Program-made: the position numbers and the translations under genes | Notes under the pieces: model-generated | Database searches by the model: none | Told to the model about the DNA's origin: nothing | What the model saw: only the letters and a program-made list of their open reading frames with translations | Source: Motiliproteus sp965230735 | Lineage (GTDB): Bacteria; Pseudomonadota; Gammaproteobacteria; Pseudomonadales; Balneatricaceae | DNA length: 64,000 bases | NCBI RefSeq assembly: GCF_965230735.1 | Contig: NZ_OZ246016.1 | Location: 3,658,001 to 3,722,000 of the forward strand | Reading direction: 5' to 3' | Shown here: positions 7,765 through 16,983 of the stretch, one piece after another | Layout of the letters: every line of letters begins with the position of its first letter | How positions within the stretch are numbered: the stretch's first letter is position 1

Positions 7765-10032
7765 CTACTCGGTCCCCGGCAGCATGCGGTGTACATCGGA
7801 GATATTCGGTAGCTGGCCGATCTTATCCATCACCCGCCCCAGGTCTTCCAGGCGATTGATCTCGAAGGTGATCAGCACCCTGGCGGTGCCCTCTTTCTTG
7901 TCGGTCCGGGTATTCACCGAAATCACGCTGATCCGTTCGTTCGACAGCACCACCATGATGTCACGCAGCAAGCCGTGTCGATCCAGCGCATCGATACGGA
8001 TATCGACCGGATAGGCCTGATTGGCATCTTCGCTGCCCCAGCTGACCTCAATCATCCGCTCGTGATCGCTCGACTCCAACTGCAGCGCGTTGATGCAATC
8101 CTGACGATGGATCGATACCCCGCGCCCCTGGGTGATGTAGCCGACGATGGCATCGCCGGGTACCGGTTTGCAGCAGTTGGCCACCACCGTCAGCAGGTTA
8201 CCGACCCCGAGAATTGACAGGTCGCCGCTACGCGGACTTGCCGGTGCGGGTTCAGAGCGCGGTAACAGATCCAGGTCGAGCTGCTCGTCGGCTTCTCGCT
8301 TGGCTTCGATCTGCCGCTGGGCCGCCCCGAGAATCTGGCTCAGGCGCAGGTCTCCGGCCCCTACCGCGGCATAGAGATCATCAACCTCGGCATACCCCTG
8401 GCCATGGGCAACCCCTTTGAGATCCACATCGCTCAAGGCCAGACGCTTGATCTCACGTTCGATAATCTGACGACCGTCGTGAACATTCTGATCCCGGTTC
8501 TGATCTTTGAACCAGTGACGGATCTTGGCTCGTGCCCGCGATGAGGTGATATAGCCAAGGTTGGGGTTCATCCAATCACGGCTGGGTCCGCCCTGCTTGG
8601 CGGTCATGATCACCACCTGGTCACCGGTCTTGAGCTTGGCGGTGAGCGGTACGATCTTGCCGTTCACCTTGGCACCACGGCAGCGATGACCGACTTCGGT
8701 GTGAACCCGGTAGGCAAAATCCAACGGTGTCGAGCCGGCCGCCATATCAACCACATGACCATCCGGAGTGAAGGCGTAGATACGGTCATCCTCGATATTA
8801 CCGCGTAACTGATCGATCAGGTCGCTGGCATTACCGACATCGTCCTGCCACTCCAGTACCTGCCGCAGCCAGGCGATCTTGCCCTCATAACTGTCGCTCT
8901 TGGAGCTGGTGTCGGTGCCCTTGTAAAGCCAGTGGGCACAGACTCCCAGCTCGGCATCATCGTGCATGTCGTGGGTGCGGATCTGAATCTCCAACACCTT
9001 GCCTTCAGGGCCGATCACCGCCGTATGCAACGAGCGGTAGCCGTTCTTTTTCGGCGAAGCGATGTAGTCATCAAACTCGTGAGGGATGTTTTTCCACAGT
9101 CCGTGAACGATCCCCAGGGCGGCGTAACAGTCGCGCACTTCGGGCACCAACATCCGCACCGCACGCACATCGTAGACCTGATGGAAGTCGATGTTCTTGC
9201 GCTTCATTTTGCGCCAGATGCTGTAGATATGCTTGGCCCGACCCATCAGCTCGGCATCAATGCCGATGTTGGCCATCTCGGTTTTCAACCGATACAGCAC
9301 ATCGTCGATATATTGCTGCCGATCGAGCCGCTTCTCGGCCAGCAGGCTGGCGATCTGCTTATACGCATTGGGTTGCAGGTAGCGAAAACTGAGGTCTTCC
9401 AGCTCCCACTTGATATGGCCGATACCGAGTCGGTGTGCCAGCGGGGCATAGACATCAAACACCTCGCGGGCGACCCGGTAACGCTTCTTGCGATTACCGT
9501 TCTTGACCGCACGGATAGCACAGGTACGTTCAGAGATCTTGATCAGCGCGACCCGCACATCCTCGATCATCGTCACCAGCATCTTACGGACGTTATCGAG
9601 CTGACCTTCACTCTGCCCCAGCACCGAATCGGGCGTTGGGTGCAGCAGGGTGCCGATTGCCGCCATCTGCAGCACGCCGTCGATCAGCTTGGCGACCGGA
9701 GCGCCAAACTCATCACGCACCCGCTCGAGTGGCAACCGTTTCTCACGTACGGCCCGATACAGAATCGATGCGACCAACGCATCCTGATCCAACCGCAGCT
9801 CGGCCAGGATTCCGGCCATCTCCAGTCCGGTGACGAAGCTGTTGGTACCCTCTTCCTGCCAGATGTCTTCCTGCGGGCTCTCCTGCTCGTGAGCCCAATG
9901 ACTGAGCTCGCAGGCACGAACCAACAGCGCTTCATCGGTGACGTTAACATCGGTACGGATGCGCTCGAGCCATGCACTCAGATCAACCGAACCGGATTCG
10001 TCCAGCGGGTGGTCCTGACGGACTTTAACCAT
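7765..10032 (-). CDS. relA: GTP pyrophosphokinase RelA (ppGpp synthetase I)
   Basis: Ribosome-associated synthetase of (p)ppGpp during amino-acid starvation. The 755 residues carry a degenerate HD hydrolase region (ILYRAV replaces the HD dyad), which marks RelA rather than SpoT. The synthetase domain has HEFDDYIASPKKNGYRSLHT with the ExDD motif of monofunctional enzymes. The TGS domain (IYAFTPDGHVVDMAAGSTPL), the NCCKPVPGD conserved-cysteine domain and a C-terminal ACT domain are also present. The start is preceded by gaggagaag. The rlmD gene that often precedes relA is absent; cysM is next upstream. Confidence 0.97.
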   Translation of the reverse strand: MVKVRQDHPLDESGSVDLSAWLERIRTDVNVTDEALLVRACELSHWAHEQESPQEDIWQEEGTNSFVTGLEMAGILAELRLDQDALVASILYRAVREKRLPLERVRDEFGAPVAKLIDGVLQMAAIGTLLHPTPDSVLGQSEGQLDNVRKMLVTMIEDVRVALIKISERTCAIRAVKNGNRKKRYRVAREVFDVYAPLAHRLGIGHIKWELEDLSFRYLQPNAYKQIASLLAEKRLDRQQYIDDVLYRLKTEMANIGIDAELMGRAKHIYSIWRKMKRKNIDFHQVYDVRAVRMLVPEVRDCYAALGIVHGLWKNIPHEFDDYIASPKKNGYRSLHTAVIGPEGKVLEIQIRTHDMHDDAELGVCAHWLYKGTDTSSKSDSYEGKIAWLRQVLEWQDDVGNASDLIDQLRGNIEDDRIYAFTPDGHVVDMAAGSTPLDFAYRVHTEVGHRCRGAKVNGKIVPLTAKLKTGDQVVIMTAKQGGPSRDWMNPNLGYITSSRARAKIRHWFKDQNRDQNVHDGRQIIEREIKRLALSDVDLKGVAHGQGYAEVDDLYAAVGAGDLRLSQILGAAQRQIEAKREADEQLDLDLLPRSEPAPASPRSGDLSILGVGNLLTVVANCCKPVPGDAIVGYITQGRGVSIHRQDCINALQLESSDHERMIEVSWGSEDANQAYPVDIRIDALDRHGLLRDIMVVLSNERISVISVNTRTDKKEGTARVLITFEINRLEDLGRVMDKIGQLPNISDVHRMLPGTE

Positions 10033-10105
10033 CGGTGATACTTCTCCTCTTCATCGTCGGTCGGCAACCGACGATGGTGATTATTCTTTGCGGTCGCTGG
10101 TGAGA

Positions 10106-11002
10106 TTAATCGTTGAAAACCCCGGTCGACAGATAGCGGTCTCCACGGTCACAGATGATGCAGACTATCACGGCATTTTGCAGCTGCTGATTCAACCGCA
10201 ATGCGCCAGCTACCGCGCCGCCGGAAGAAACGCCGCAGAAGATGCCCTCCTGCCGTGCCAGCTCGCGCATGGTATGTTCCGCTTCCTGCTGGCCCATATC
10301 GATAATGCTGTCAACTCGATCGGCATTATAGATCTTGGGGAGATAGGCTTCCGGCCAGCGGCGGATTCCGGGAATACTGGCGCCGTCTTCCGGTTGCAGG
10401 CCGACAATCTCGATGGCTGGGTTCTGCTGTTTCAGATAGCGTGATACACCCATGATGGTACCGGTGGTTCCCATCGAGCTGACGAAGTGGGTAATTTTAC
10501 CCTGGGACTGCTGCCAGATCTCCGGCCCGGTGGTGTCGAAGTGCGCCTCGGGGTTATCCATATTGGCGAACTGATCCAGCACCTTACCCTTGCCCTGATC
10601 CTGCAGGCTCAGGGCCAGATCCCGAGCCCCTTCCATCCCCTGTTCCTGGGTCACGCTGATCAGTTCGGCACCGTAAGCGGTCATCGCCGAACGACGCTCG
10701 GCGCTCATGTTCTCGGGCATGATCAGGATCATTCGGTAGCCCTTGATCGCCGCAGCCATCGCCAGCGCGATACCGGTATTGCCGCTGGTGGCCTCGATCA
10801 GGGTATCGCCAGGCATGATTTCTCCCCGGCTTTCGGCCCGGTTGATCATGCTGAGGGCGGGGCGGTCCTTGACCGAACCGGCCGGATTATTACCTTCGAG
10901 CTTAACCAGCACGGTATTGCTGGTGTTGCCGGGAAGTCGCTGTAGCCGTACCAGCGGGGTGCCTCCCACATATGCTTCGATCGTGGGGAATACTGAATCC
11001 AT
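10106..11002 (-). CDS. cysM: Cysteine synthase B (O-acetylserine sulfhydrylase)
   Basis: A PLP enzyme forming cysteine from O-acetylserine and sulfide, or thiosulfate in the CysM branch. The PLP lysine lies in NPAGSVKDRPA. The substrate loop EATSGNTGIALAM and the phosphate-binding glycine loop SSMGTTGTIMGVSRYL are intact. IFCGVSSGGAVAGALRL and a short 298-residue chain favour CysM over CysK. It sits between acpS and relA; the cysM-relA neighbourhood is conserved in related bacteria. Confidence 0.93.
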   Translation of the reverse strand: MDSVFPTIEAYVGGTPLVRLQRLPGNTSNTVLVKLEGNNPAGSVKDRPALSMINRAESRGEIMPGDTLIEATSGNTGIALAMAAAIKGYRMILIMPENMSAERRSAMTAYGAELISVTQEQGMEGARDLALSLQDQGKGKVLDQFANMDNPEAHFDTTGPEIWQQSQGKITHFVSSMGTTGTIMGVSRYLKQQNPAIEIVGLQPEDGASIPGIRRWPEAYLPKIYNADRVDSIIDMGQQEAEHTMRELARQEGIFCGVSSGGAVAGALRLNQQLQNAVIVCIICDRGDRYLSTGVFND

Positions 11003-11107
11003 CGATAATACCTACTCGTTTAATTCGGTCTGAAGTGTTCGGTGCTCGCCTGTTTACCTGATCAACCGCATATGGAACAAAAATCAACGCTTGATCGGGG
11101 GCACAGC

Positions 11108-11485
11108 TTATTGCTCCAGCACCACAAAAGCTACTACATGGTCCTGCTCATCGGACAAAGTCAGGTGGATACGGTTCACTCCGAGTTGTTCGGCACGTTC
11201 GGCGGCACCGTCACTCAACCGCAGCTGGGGGGCGCCCCACTCATTATGGTCAATATGAAAATGCTGCCAGGAGACACCACGACCGATTCCGGTGCCCAAC
11301 GCTTTGGACGCCGCCTCCTTGACCGCGAAGCGCTTGGCCAGAAACACGGTCGGTCGCGCATGTTCTTGCCATTGTTGCAACTCATCCGGGGTCAGAATGC
11401 GGGCCGCAAACTTTTCACCCAACCGGTCGCTGCTGGCGTCGATCCTGGCGATCTGAACAATATCGGTCCCTATCCCGATAATCAT
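11108..11485 (-). CDS. acpS: Holo-[acyl-carrier-protein] synthase AcpS
   Basis: Transfers 4'-phosphopantetheine from CoA to apo-ACP. The 125-residue protein has the magnesium-binding opening MIIGIGTDIVQIARI and the second motif AKRFAVKEAASKALGTGI. Its start overlaps the recO stop as ATGA, showing coupling. In many gammaproteobacteria pdxJ lies between recO and acpS; here it is missing. Confidence 0.95.
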   Translation of the reverse strand: MIIGIGTDIVQIARIDASSDRLGEKFAARILTPDELQQWQEHARPTVFLAKRFAVKEAASKALGTGIGRGVSWQHFHIDHNEWGAPQLRLSDGAAERAEQLGVNRIHLTLSDEQDHVVAFVVLEQ

Positions 11486-12225
11486 GACAACGCCTCCTGG
11501 GACGGATGCGGGGCAACGGGTGATGCCTGAAACAGCTCCCGACTACGCAAAGGTCGGTCACCCAAATGAACCGCCAGCAGGCTCCGCATCAAGCGCTTTG
11601 CACTGCGACGAATCTCCTCATTCTGAAAATCATCCCGAGCGATCGCTAATAGCTCATGACCCCGATAGCTGCCGGGCTCGATTTGTGGTGATCGGATAAA
11701 GCCCTGGTGCGGATCAAGATGGTAAGCACTCTCAGCCTGAATCGGCTGGCCACTCAAACAATAGTCAAAGTCGATTCCCAGTCCGAGCTGCTGCAACAAC
11801 TGGCGCTCATAGATTCTCAATACCGGTTCCTGCTGCTGCGGGTCGTTCAGTCGCTCTAACGCCAGCTGATAATAAGCAAACAGCTTGGGTAAGGGGTCTG
11901 CTTGGGGGATCAACCGTAACGTCAGCTCATTGAGGTAAAGACCACACCAGAGCGCCCTTCCCTGCAGCAGAGACACAGCACCCATCGGCTCGCCGCTCAA
12001 CAGAGTCTTCAGCTCAGCTCGCCCGCGCCAGTTTAGCTCCATCAGTTGGAACGGCTGGGTCAGGATACGTTGTTTGGAACGCGAGCCTCGAACCCCTTTA
12101 ACCACCGCTCGGATCAGCCCTTGCTGCTGGCTGAAATAATCTACCAGCGCGCTGGTTTCACGATAGGGGCGACTATGGAGTACGTAACCCGATTGCCGTT
12201 CAAACCGATCAGCCGATGTCGTCAT
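11482..12225 (-). CDS. recO: DNA repair protein RecO
   Basis: RecFOR-pathway mediator that helps load RecA on SSB-coated DNA. The N-terminal OB-fold block GYVLHSRPYRETSALVDYFS and the KGVRGSRSK segment are typical. The helical C-terminal domain has YYQLALERL and LRIYERQLLQQLG. The zinc-binding cysteines of some RecO proteins are not evident, as usual in this group. The start at 12225 was chosen because upstream in-frame starts lie deep inside era; the genes still overlap by 17 bases. Confidence 0.93.
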   Translation of the reverse strand: MTTSADRFERQSGYVLHSRPYRETSALVDYFSQQQGLIRAVVKGVRGSRSKQRILTQPFQLMELNWRGRAELKTLLSGEPMGAVSLLQGRALWCGLYLNELTLRLIPQADPLPKLFAYYQLALERLNDPQQQEPVLRIYERQLLQQLGLGIDFDYCLSGQPIQAESAYHLDPHQGFIRSPQIEPGSYRGHELLAIARDDFQNEEIRRSAKRLMRSLLAVHLGDRPLRSRELFQASPVAPHPSQEALS

Positions 12226-13117
12226 AACCCAGGGTACGCAGGGCCCGTTCATCATCGGACCAACCACGCTTAATCTTGACCCATAGGCGCAACATCACCT
12301 GGGTATCGAACAGCCGCTGCATATCGATACGGGCTTCCTGACCGATACGCTTGATCCGCTCACCCCGATTACCGATTAGAATCCGTTTCTGTCCATCGCG
12401 CTCAACCAGAATCAGAGCACTGATATGCAGTACCGTACCATCATGGCTGAACTCTTCGATCTCGACGGTGATCTGGTAGGGCAATTCATCGCCTAACTGG
12501 CGCATGATCTTCTCACGGACCAGTTCGGCTGCCAGAAACCTTGAGCTGCGATCGGTAATCTGCTCCTCGGGGAAGTAGTGAATCTCTTCGGGAAGGCGCT
12601 TGAGCACCTGCTGTTCCAGCAGGTCAACATTGTGACCATGCTTGGCCGATAACGGGATCACTTCGGCGAAGGCCATCTTTTGAGACAACTGCTCCAACTG
12701 CGGAAGCAGTGATTGTTTGTCATCGATCCTGTCGGTTTTGTTAACCGCCAGAATGACCGGTAAACGTGAATGCTGAAGTTTCTCCAATACCGCCTGGTCT
12801 TCATCGGTCCAGCGATCGCGGTCGACGATGAAGATAACGATATCAACATCCCGTAACGCAGAGCTGGCGGCCCGGTTCATGTAGCGATTAATCGCTTTGC
12901 CACCATCCTTGTGCAATCCCGGTGTATCGACATAGATCGCCTGAGTGTTCTGTTCGGTCTTGATTCCCAGAATCTGATGGCGAGTGGTCTGGGGCCGACG
13001 GGAAGTAATGCTCAGTTTCTGACCCAGAATCCGATTCATCAGCGTCGATTTGCCGACATTCGGACGACCAACGATCGCCACATAACCGCAACGACTTGGA
13101 CTGTTCTGTTCCGTCAT
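12209..13117 (-). CDS. era: GTPase Era
   Basis: Essential GTPase that binds 16S rRNA and assists 30S maturation. G1 GRPNVGKSTLMN, the switch TSRRPQTTRHQILG, G3 DTPGLH, G4 NKTD and G5 SAKHG are all present. They are followed by a KH domain with LIGNRGERIKRIGQEAR. The length of 302 residues is standard. ATGA overlap with rnc upstream and overlap with recO downstream show a tight operon. Confidence 0.98.
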   Translation of the reverse strand: MTEQNSPSRCGYVAIVGRPNVGKSTLMNRILGQKLSITSRRPQTTRHQILGIKTEQNTQAIYVDTPGLHKDGGKAINRYMNRAASSALRDVDIVIFIVDRDRWTDEDQAVLEKLQHSRLPVILAVNKTDRIDDKQSLLPQLEQLSQKMAFAEVIPLSAKHGHNVDLLEQQVLKRLPEEIHYFPEEQITDRSSRFLAAELVREKIMRQLGDELPYQITVEIEEFSHDGTVLHISALILVERDGQKRILIGNRGERIKRIGQEARIDMQRLFDTQVMLRLWVKIKRGWSDDERALRTLGYDDIG

Positions 13118-13800
13118 GATTTGTCTCCGACCCCGAGCGCATCCAGAGCCGCCTGGGCAGATTGCTGTTCCGCAATTCGCCGACTGCGCCCCTGTCCCTG
13201 GGATCGTTGACTCAGTAACTGCACTTCACACTCGATATGGAAAGTCTGATCATGGGCCTCGCCCTCAACTTTGATCAGATGATAAACCGGCAGCTCGGAA
13301 CGTCGGGATTGAAGAAACTCCTGCAACCGGGTCTTCGGATCTTTCTGGGTATCCTCCAACGACAAGCCTTCCAACCGGCTACGGTACCAGGTCAGTATTC
13401 GTTCACGGCAGGTTTCCAGGCCAGCATCCAGATAGATGGCACCAATCAACGCCTCAACCGCGTCAGCCTGAATCGAGCGGCGGTTAAAGCCACCGCTTTT
13501 TAACTCGCCGGCGCCCAGCAGCAAAAACTCTTTCAACTGCATCTCTTCGGCCAATTCGGCCAGGGTCACACCCTTGACCAGTCTGGCCCGAAGCCGACTT
13601 AACTGACCTTCTTTTGCATCAGGAAAGCGTTCAAACAGGTCGTCGGCGATAACGAAGTTGAGGATGGAATCACCCAAAAACTCCAGCCGCTCGTTATTTC
13701 TGGCACCACAGCTACGATGGGTCAGAGCCAACTGCGCCAAAGATGCATCCTCGAAACGGTAACCCAGCCGTTTTCCAAGGCGCGGAATCGGATCACTCAC
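13114..13800 (-). CDS. rnc: Ribonuclease III
   Basis: Double-strand-specific endoribonuclease for rRNA and mRNA processing. The signature NERLEFLGDSILNFVIA, the second catalytic acidic cluster QADAVEALIGAIYLDAG and a C-terminal dsRBD (KTRLQEFLQSRRSELPVYHL) are visible. 228 residues. It overlaps the preceding DUF4845 gene by 8 bases and era by 4 bases. Confidence 0.98.
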   Translation of the reverse strand: MSDPIPRLGKRLGYRFEDASLAQLALTHRSCGARNNERLEFLGDSILNFVIADDLFERFPDAKEGQLSRLRARLVKGVTLAELAEEMQLKEFLLLGAGELKSGGFNRRSIQADAVEALIGAIYLDAGLETCRERILTWYRSRLEGLSLEDTQKDPKTRLQEFLQSRRSELPVYHLIKVEGEAHDQTFHIECEVQLLSQRSQGQGRSRRIAEQQSAQAALDALGVGDKS

Positions 13801-14173
13801 TCGGCTTGCCTATGTACTGCTCTTTAAACATCACCACGGCCGCGACGTTATGGAACATCGGGATCCGTATCTCATAGTCGACATCCATAATCACCTCGCC
13901 TTTATCCTTGGTGATTTTAAGAAACTCTTTGGGCAACTTGAGATTATTAACACGCATCTTTTTGATAACACTGAGTTCTATCTGACGCTTATTCTTGGAC
14001 AGCATCTGCTGATCCAGCTCCACCGTCCGCATAATAGACTTCAGGGTCTGATGATCGGCGTAGGCCGGCGCCAGCTTAAATCCAACGGCAACAAAAATCC
14101 CCGCCACCAACAGAAATGTCAGCAGACCCAGAAAAGTCCAACCACCCTGTTTGGAACACTTCGATATCATCAT
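13793..14173 (-). CDS. DUF4845 single-pass membrane protein
   Basis: A 126-residue protein found between lepB and rnc in many gammaproteobacteria. The N-terminal GGWTFLGLLTFLLVAGIFVAV is a single transmembrane or pilin-like segment. The extracytoplasmic part carries the family-typical ADHQTLKSIM and YEIRIPMFHNV elements. The start at 14173 follows aaggag by 7 bases. Its function is unknown; the location suggests a link to protein export. Confidence 0.88.
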   Translation of the reverse strand: MMISKCSKQGGWTFLGLLTFLLVAGIFVAVGFKLAPAYADHQTLKSIMRTVELDQQMLSKNKRQIELSVIKKMRVNNLKLPKEFLKITKDKGEVIMDVDYEIRIPMFHNVAAVVMFKEQYIGKPSE

Positions 14174-14232
14174 GCGACGACTCCTTGGTTGAATACGCTA
14201 AACAGTGCCATCCCTGGCCCTACTGTTCTTGA

Positions 14233-15045
14233 TTATTGGATCGCTCCGTTATTGCTGAAGCTGGGTAGGCTGCCCCAGGACTTCCAGTGCATCCAGACAG
14301 CAAAGGCCTTACCGACGATCAGCTCGTCCGGCACAAAGCCCCAAAAACGACTGTCGTTGCTGTTATCCCGATTATCACCCACCATAAAATACTGTCCCTC
14401 GGGGACTACCCACTCGGCCGGCTGACGAGGCATGGTTTTATCGATATAGATCTGATGCTCGATCTCACCCAGCTGCTCATTCAACAGTCGGCGCATTCCA
14501 CGCTGACTGGGCAACTCGGCCAGCAGCTCCAGCGCGACCGGCTCACCATTGATCGTCAGCTGCTTATTGGCATAGCGAATACGGTCACCCGGTAGCCCAA
14601 CAACCCGCTTGATATAGTTTATCCGCGGATTGTCCGGATACTTGAATACCATCACATCCCCCCGCTCTGGGTTGTTCATTGGGATGATCTTGGTACCCAC
14701 CACCGGTAAGCGGATGCCGTAGTGATACTTATTGACCAGGATAAAGTCGCCGATTTTCAGTGTCGGCAGCATTGACCCTGAAGGGATCTGAAACGGTTCC
14801 ACCAGAAATGAGCGCAACACCAGCACCAATGCCAGCACCGGGAAAAAGGACTTGGAGTACTCCACTAATACTGGTTCGGGCGCCAGCTTATCCAGCGTGT
14901 CTTCATCAAGCTCAACCGAGGATTGAGTCTGCGCCTCGGTTGCCAACTGCCGACGGCCCTTGGCCAGAAACAGTGCATCAAACAGCCAAACTAGGCCGGT
15001 CACGGCCACCAGGATCACCAGAACTAAAGAAAAATCGATATCCAT
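14233..15045 (-). CDS. lepB: Signal peptidase I
   Basis: Cleaves signal peptides of exported proteins at the outer face of the cytoplasmic membrane. There are two N-terminal membrane segments around a short basic, acidic loop. The catalytic Ser is in FQIPSGSMLPTLKIGD and the general-base Lys in YIKRVVGLPGDRI. Box E is VGDNRDNSNDSRFWG. The 270-residue length is normal. It lies 12 bases downstream of lepA, the standard lepA-lepB pair. Confidence 0.97.
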   Translation of the reverse strand: MDIDFSLVLVILVAVTGLVWLFDALFLAKGRRQLATEAQTQSSVELDEDTLDKLAPEPVLVEYSKSFFPVLALVLVLRSFLVEPFQIPSGSMLPTLKIGDFILVNKYHYGIRLPVVGTKIIPMNNPERGDVMVFKYPDNPRINYIKRVVGLPGDRIRYANKQLTINGEPVALELLAELPSQRGMRRLLNEQLGEIEHQIYIDKTMPRQPAEWVVPEGQYFMVGDNRDNSNDSRFWGFVPDELIVGKAFAVWMHWKSWGSLPSFSNNGAIQ

Positions 15046-15057
15046 GGCAGGCTGTCC

Positions 15058-16857
15058 TTAATTGTCCATCTTCAACACGGCGAGGAAGGCATCCTGCGGA
15101 ACCTCAACACGCCCCACCTGTTTCATCCGTTTCTTACCCTCTTTCTGCTTCTGCAGCAGTTTTTTCTTACGACTCACGTCACCGCCGTAGCATTTGGCGG
15201 TTACATTCTTACGCAAGGCTTTAACGGTGGTTCGGGCGATAATCTTACCGCCGATCGCCGCCTGAATCGCCACATCAAACATCTGCCGCGGTATCAGATC
15301 CTTCATCTTTTCACACAGCGCCCGACCACGGTACTGGGCATTATCCTTGTGCATGATGACCGCCAAGGCATCGACCCGCTCGGAGTTGATCAGGATATCC
15401 AGACGCAACAGTTTAGCCGGCTCAAACCGGACAAAGCTGTAGTCGAGCGAGGCATAACCGCGACTGACCGACTTCAGCTTATCGAAGAAGTCCATCACCA
15501 CCTCGCTCATCGGAAGCTCATAGGTAATCGACACTTGGTTGGCCAGGTACTGCATATCCTTCTGTACGCCACGCTTTTCGATACAGAGTGTGATTACCGG
15601 TCCCAGATAGTCTTTGGGCACCAGCATGTTGGCCTCGACGATCGGCTCGCGCATCTCTCGGATCGACCCGAAATCGGGCAACTTGGACGGGCTGTCAACA
15701 TAGATCACTTCGCCGGAGTTCAACTCCACTTCGTAGACCACCGTCGGCGCGGTGGTGATCAAATCGAGATTGTATTCACGCTCCAGCCGCTCCTGAATGA
15801 TCTCCATATGCAGCAGACCCAGGAAACCACAACGGAAGCCAAAGCCCAATGCGTCGGAGCTTTCAGGTTCGAAGAACAGCGATGCATCGTTTAGCGTCAA
15901 CTTGCTCAGCGCATCGCGGAAATCTTCGTAATCATCGGAGCTGACCGGGAACATCCCGGCATAAACCTGCGGTTTGATCTGCTGGAATCCCGGCAGGCTC
16001 TCTACATCGGGGGTCTTCAACAGGGTCAGAGTGTCCCCCACAGGAGCACCCTGAATATCCTTGATTCCGGCCACCACGTAACCAACCTCACCGGCTTTCA
16101 ATTCGCCGGTCGAATTACGCTTGGGTGTGAATACACCCACGTCATCAACCATATAGTTTTGGCCGGTGGACTTAACCAGGATCTTGTCTTTCTTGCGCAG
16201 GGTACCCTGGGTCACACGCACCAGAGACACCACCCCCAGGTAATTGTCGAACCAGGAGTCGATGATCAACGCTTGCAGCGGCGCATCGACATCACCTTCG
16301 GGAGGGGGGATCAATTCAACCAGCTGCTCCAATGCATCCTCGACACCCATACCGGATTTAGCGCTGACGGCCACCGCATCCTGGGCATCGATCCCGATCA
16401 CCTCTTCGATCTCCTGCTTGACCCGTTCCGGTTCAGCCTGGGGCAGGTCCATCTTATTCAGTACCGGCATCACCTCCAGTCCCTGCTCGATGGCGGTATA
16501 GCAGTTGGCTACCGACTGAGCTTCGACGCCCTGGGCGGCATCCACCACCAGCAACGCCCCTTCACAAGCCGCTAGAGAACGGGAAACCTCGTAGGAGAAA
16601 TCCACATGCCCCGGGGTGTCGATAAAATTCAGCTGGTAGGTTTTGCCGTCCCGTGCCTTGTAATCCAGCGTCACACTCTGCGCTTTGATGGTGATGCCGC
16701 GCTCACGCTCGATATCCATCGAGTCAAGCACCTGCTGCTCCATCTCTCGCTCGGACAAACCGCCGCAGATCTGGATAAACCGATCGGCCAGGGTCGATTT
16801 ACCATGGTCGATATGGGCAATGATGGAAAAGTTACGGATATGACTCAGATCACTCAC
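15058..16857 (-). CDS. lepA: Elongation factor 4 (LepA)
   Basis: Translational GTPase that binds the ribosome and affects initiation or back-translocation under stress. G1 AHIDHGKSTLADR, G3 DTPGHVDF, G4 NKMD and the SAKSG loop are present. The LepA-specific C-terminus (PRQMFDVAIQAAIGGKIIAR...KCYGGDVSRKKKLLQKQKEG) is intact. 599 residues. A 126-base gap with a terminator separates it from mucD, so it may have its own promoter. Confidence 0.98.
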   Translation of the reverse strand: MSDLSHIRNFSIIAHIDHGKSTLADRFIQICGGLSEREMEQQVLDSMDIERERGITIKAQSVTLDYKARDGKTYQLNFIDTPGHVDFSYEVSRSLAACEGALLVVDAAQGVEAQSVANCYTAIEQGLEVMPVLNKMDLPQAEPERVKQEIEEVIGIDAQDAVAVSAKSGMGVEDALEQLVELIPPPEGDVDAPLQALIIDSWFDNYLGVVSLVRVTQGTLRKKDKILVKSTGQNYMVDDVGVFTPKRNSTGELKAGEVGYVVAGIKDIQGAPVGDTLTLLKTPDVESLPGFQQIKPQVYAGMFPVSSDDYEDFRDALSKLTLNDASLFFEPESSDALGFGFRCGFLGLLHMEIIQERLEREYNLDLITTAPTVVYEVELNSGEVIYVDSPSKLPDFGSIREMREPIVEANMLVPKDYLGPVITLCIEKRGVQKDMQYLANQVSITYELPMSEVVMDFFDKLKSVSRGYASLDYSFVRFEPAKLLRLDILINSERVDALAVIMHKDNAQYRGRALCEKMKDLIPRQMFDVAIQAAIGGKIIARTTVKALRKNVTAKCYGGDVSRKKKLLQKQKEGKKRMKQVGRVEVPQDAFLAVLKMDN

Positions 16858-16944
16858 TGGGGCACCAACTCTGGCTGGGTAGGCAAAAACAAAGCGCGAA
16901 ATTGTAGCCTATTTTAGCCAACTGCACGACTATCGAGACGAATT

Positions 16945-16971
16945 AAAAAAGGGCGCCAATGCGCCCTTTTT
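16945..16971 (-). terminator. Bidirectional-looking terminator between mucD and lepA
   Basis: AAAAAGGGCGC-caat-GCGCCCTTTTT is a symmetrical hairpin flanked by A and T runs, 13 bases after the mucD stop. It separates the rpoE-mucD operon from lepA-lepB. Confidence 0.88.
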
Positions 16972-16983
16972 CATGCCCGGCAG

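Noticed and set aside
7765..10032. Loss of the HD catalytic pair in RelA as a possible defect
   Set aside because: A degenerate hydrolase domain is normal in monofunctional RelA, and the ExDD synthetase motif agrees.
8932..10038. 368-residue plus-strand open frame
   Set aside because: It is wholly antisense to relA, whose domains and motifs are unmistakable. It is His/Gln/Asp-rich as expected for a frame opposite a real gene and has no ribosome site.
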